Source: Kiritimatiellales bacterium
GTDB taxonomy: Bacteria; Verrucomicrobiota; Kiritimatiellia; Kiritimatiellales; Pontiellaceae
Direction of reading: 5' to 3'
NCBI GenBank assembly: GCA_013042165.1
Contig: JABDQT010000049.1
Coordinates: 1 to 7,576, forward strand
DNA: 7,576 nt
The notes under the pieces were generated by a model, which saw only the letters and a program-made list of their open reading frames with translations, did not search any database and was not told where the DNA came from. A program made the translations under genes and the position numbers. Shown here piece by piece: positions 6,212 through 7,576 of the stretch. Position 1 is the stretch's first letter. Each line of letters starts with the position of its first letter.

Positions 6212-6907
6212 TCAGGCCAGATCGAATAACAGGAATTCGCTGTTTTCGGAGGCGGCAATCGTGATGAGCTTTTCCTCTTCGAGGGCGGCTCCGTCGCCCT
6301 GATCCAGTTCTATCCCGTTTACAATGAGACTGCCGCTGATAAGCTGGATCCACGCGTAGCGATCGACGGACAAATCATATTCCAATTGCTTTCCGGTATC
6401 GAGAAACCCTCCGTACAGCTCTATGTCCTGATGAACGGTCAAGCTGATGTCGTTCCCGACCTGCGACGCCAGCAGGGTGAGCTTGTTGGGTTTGCGCACG
6501 TTGGTGAAATCGCGTTGTTCATAGCCGGGCTCCAGCCCGGCGCGTTCCGGAACAATCCAGATCTGCATCAAATGGGTGTCCTCCGATCCGGGATTGATCT
6601 CGCTGTGCGAGACTCCGGTTCCGGCGGTCATGCGCTGCAATTCGCCCCGTCGGATCACGGATCCGTTGCCCATGCTGTCCTTGTGCTCCAGCTCCCCTTC
6701 AATGAGATAGGTGATGATTTCCATATTCTCATGAGGGTGCGTTTCAAAGCCTTTCCCGCCAGCGATCCAGTCTTCGTTTATCACCCGCAAGGACCGAAAC
6801 TTGGTATGCTTCGGATCAAAGTAGGCGCTGAATGAAAAGGTATGAAAGGTTTTCAGCCACCCGTAATCGGCGTGTCCGCGTTCATTTGCTTTTCGCAAGG
6901 TAATCAT
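6212..6907 (-). CDS. yhhW: Pirin family protein, YhhW-like (putative quercetin 2,3-dioxygenase)
   Basis: A 231-residue bicupin protein, the same length as E. coli YhhW and similar along its whole length: RKANERGHADYGW at the N-terminus, TFHTFSF, LRVINEDWI, THPHENMEI, HKDSMGN, AGTGVSHSEINP, IWIVPE, VHQDIELY and LLFDLA at the end. The N-terminal cupin keeps the four metal ligands at the YhhW positions, His57, His59, His101 and Glu103, so an Fe or similar metal site is expected. The C-terminal cupin (about 130-231) appears to lack such ligands, as is normal. YhhW has quercetinase activity in vitro; the physiological substrate of pirins is uncertain, with redox or electrophile sensing often suggested. 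ATG 6907 is chosen over the in-frame TTG at 6913 because it gives the YhhW length and an RBS spacing of 10 rather than 4. It lies 73 bases downstream of the phosphofructokinase gene on the same strand. No clear terminator or promoter is visible in that gap. Confidence 0.94.
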   Translation of the reverse strand: MITLRKANERGHADYGWLKTFHTFSFSAYFDPKHTKFRSLRVINEDWIAGGKGFETHPHENMEIITYLIEGELEHKDSMGNGSVIRRGELQRMTAGTGVSHSEINPGSEDTHLMQIWIVPERAGLEPGYEQRDFTNVRKPNKLTLLASQVGNDISLTVHQDIELYGGFLDTGKQLEYDLSVDRYAWIQLISGSLIVNGIELDQGDGAALEEEKLITIAASENSEFLLFDLA

Positions 6908-6917
6908 GATCAATTCG

Positions 6918-6921
6918 CTCC
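6918..6921 (-). promoter_or_regulatory. Ribosome binding site of the pirin gene
   Basis: On the minus strand GGAG (within GTGGAGCG) lies 10 bases before ATG 6907 and only 4 bases before TTG 6913. The spacing to the ATG is long but workable, whereas 4 bases is too short for efficient initiation. Confidence 0.5.
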
Positions 6922-6980
6922 ACGAGTCATCCTAGAAGACAAGCATGGGCCGGGGACTGTTCAAACCATATAGCGAATAA

Positions 6981-7576
6981 CTACACCGACGGCTTATTTA
7001 CCATTTGAGAGGGCTGGTGCGTGGCCTGCAGCACGGTCTGCCAGAACCAGCTTTGCGGATCGATGGTCTTGCGAGGACCGATCAGAGAGATCGGCAGATG
7101 CACCAGCCGGTCGTGGTGCAGGCCTACAATCATGTTGGTCTTTCCCGCCATGGCGGCATGTACCGCGTTGTTGCCCAGCCGCAGGCAGTACATGGAATCG
7201 TTCGCATTGGCACGACGGCTGCGAATGTTGTAGCTGGGGTCGAAATACTTGACATTGACCTCCATGCTTTCGTTGCGAAAATAGGTGTTGATTTCGTCCT
7301 TCAGCAGGATGCCGATATCGTTGAGGTTTTTGTTGCCGGATTTGTTGGTGCCCAGCTCGGTGTCGAACAGATGCTGTCCGGCGCCCTCGGCCACGACGAT
7401 CACAGCGTGTTCCTTTTCCTCGAGGCGTTGCCTGAGATGTGTAAGAAAACCGTTTGGCCCATGCAAATCGAAGGGCACTTCCGGCACCAGGCAGAAGTTG
7501 ACGTTGCTGTTGGCCAGCGCCGCCGATGCGGCGATCCAGCCCGACTCGCGCCCCATCAGCCGGATCAGGCCCACTC
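6981..7576 (-). CDS. 6-phosphofructokinase, plant/protist-type group, C-terminal part
   Basis: The last 198 codons of a gene entering from the right edge (stop TAG at 6981-6983). The enzyme phosphorylates fructose 6-phosphate to the 1,6-bisphosphate in glycolysis. Visible motifs: LMGRESGWIA, whose MGR contacts the sugar phosphate; LVPEVPF with the substrate-binding Glu; IVVAEGAGQ; NDIGILLKDEI; KYFDPSYNIRS; NANDSMYCLRLGNNAVHAAMAGKT; and a closing QATHQPSQMV. The DPSYNIRS, AVHAAMAG and QPS block is typical of the longer phosphofructokinases found in plants, trypanosomatids and many bacteria rather than of E. coli PfkA. The residues that decide between ATP and pyrophosphate (GGDG and PKTIDND regions) are outside the window, so the phosphoryl donor is undecided and no symbol is given. 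The GTG at 7572-7574 is an internal Val codon, not a start. Confidence 0.93.
   Translation of the reverse strand, partial: VGLIRLMGRESGWIAASAALANSNVNFCLVPEVPFDLHGPNGFLTHLRQRLEEKEHAVIVVAEGAGQHLFDTELGTNKSGNKNLNDIGILLKDEINTYFRNESMEVNVKYFDPSYNIRSRRANANDSMYCLRLGNNAVHAAMAGKTNMIVGLHHDRLVHLPISLIGPRKTIDPQSWFWQTVLQATHQPSQMVNKPSV

Noticed and set aside
6226..6247. Possible bidirectional terminator hairpin AACAG/CTGTT
   Set aside because: The stem is only 5 bp with a 7-base loop and lies inside the pirin coding end; too weak to call.
6908..6980. Promoter for the pirin gene in the 73-base gap
   Set aside because: TTGAAC and TAGGAT appear on the minus strand but are 24 bases apart, well outside the normal spacing; no convincing promoter seen.

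Overview
The window is an ordinary-looking, gene-dense stretch of a Gram-negative (diderm) bacterial chromosome with GC-rich coding sequence and Shine-Dalgarno-type ribosome binding sites. It holds nine protein genes, two of them cut by the window edges. There are no RNA genes, mobile elements, CRISPR arrays or gaps over 300 bases. The outer-membrane Tol-Pal system shows the cell is a diderm. The short TonB-like transducer in the TolA position, the plant/protist-type phosphofructokinase and the absence of acpS between pdxJ and nnr argue against an enterobacterium. They would fit a PVC-group organism such as Kiritimatiellota or Verrucomicrobiota, but that placement is an inference from general resemblance only.

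Region 1 (1-2696, + strand) is the distal part of a Tol-Pal operon: the C-terminus of an ExbD/TolR protein, a TonB/TolA-type energy transducer, TolB, and the lipoprotein Pal. The genes are 1 to 24 bases apart and the run closes with a strong intrinsic terminator at 2665-2696. Together they make an inner-membrane proton-driven motor arm (ExbD/TolR plus transducer), a periplasmic propeller (TolB) and a peptidoglycan-binding outer-membrane anchor (Pal). These link the two membranes and help the envelope constrict at division.

Region 2 (2701-6211, + strand) is a second collinear group. It starts with a membrane-anchored protein carrying two degenerate GGDEF-like domains, whose start codon lies almost on the terminator. 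Next comes PdxJ (last step of pyridoxine 5'-phosphate synthesis), which overlaps by four bases a bifunctional NAD(P)HX epimerase/dehydratase (Nnr). PdxJ and Nnr are a widespread neighbour pair linked to cofactor synthesis and repair.

Region 3 (6212-7576, - strand) holds a YhhW-like pirin and, upstream of it on the same strand, the C-terminal part of a 6-phosphofructokinase. The pirin and nnr stop codons abut with no base between them.

No new multi-gene system is evident. The least explained item is the double degenerate-GGDEF membrane protein and its start site at the edge of the terminator. Smaller oddities are a shortened loop in the Nnr epimerase domain and the gapless convergent gene ends.
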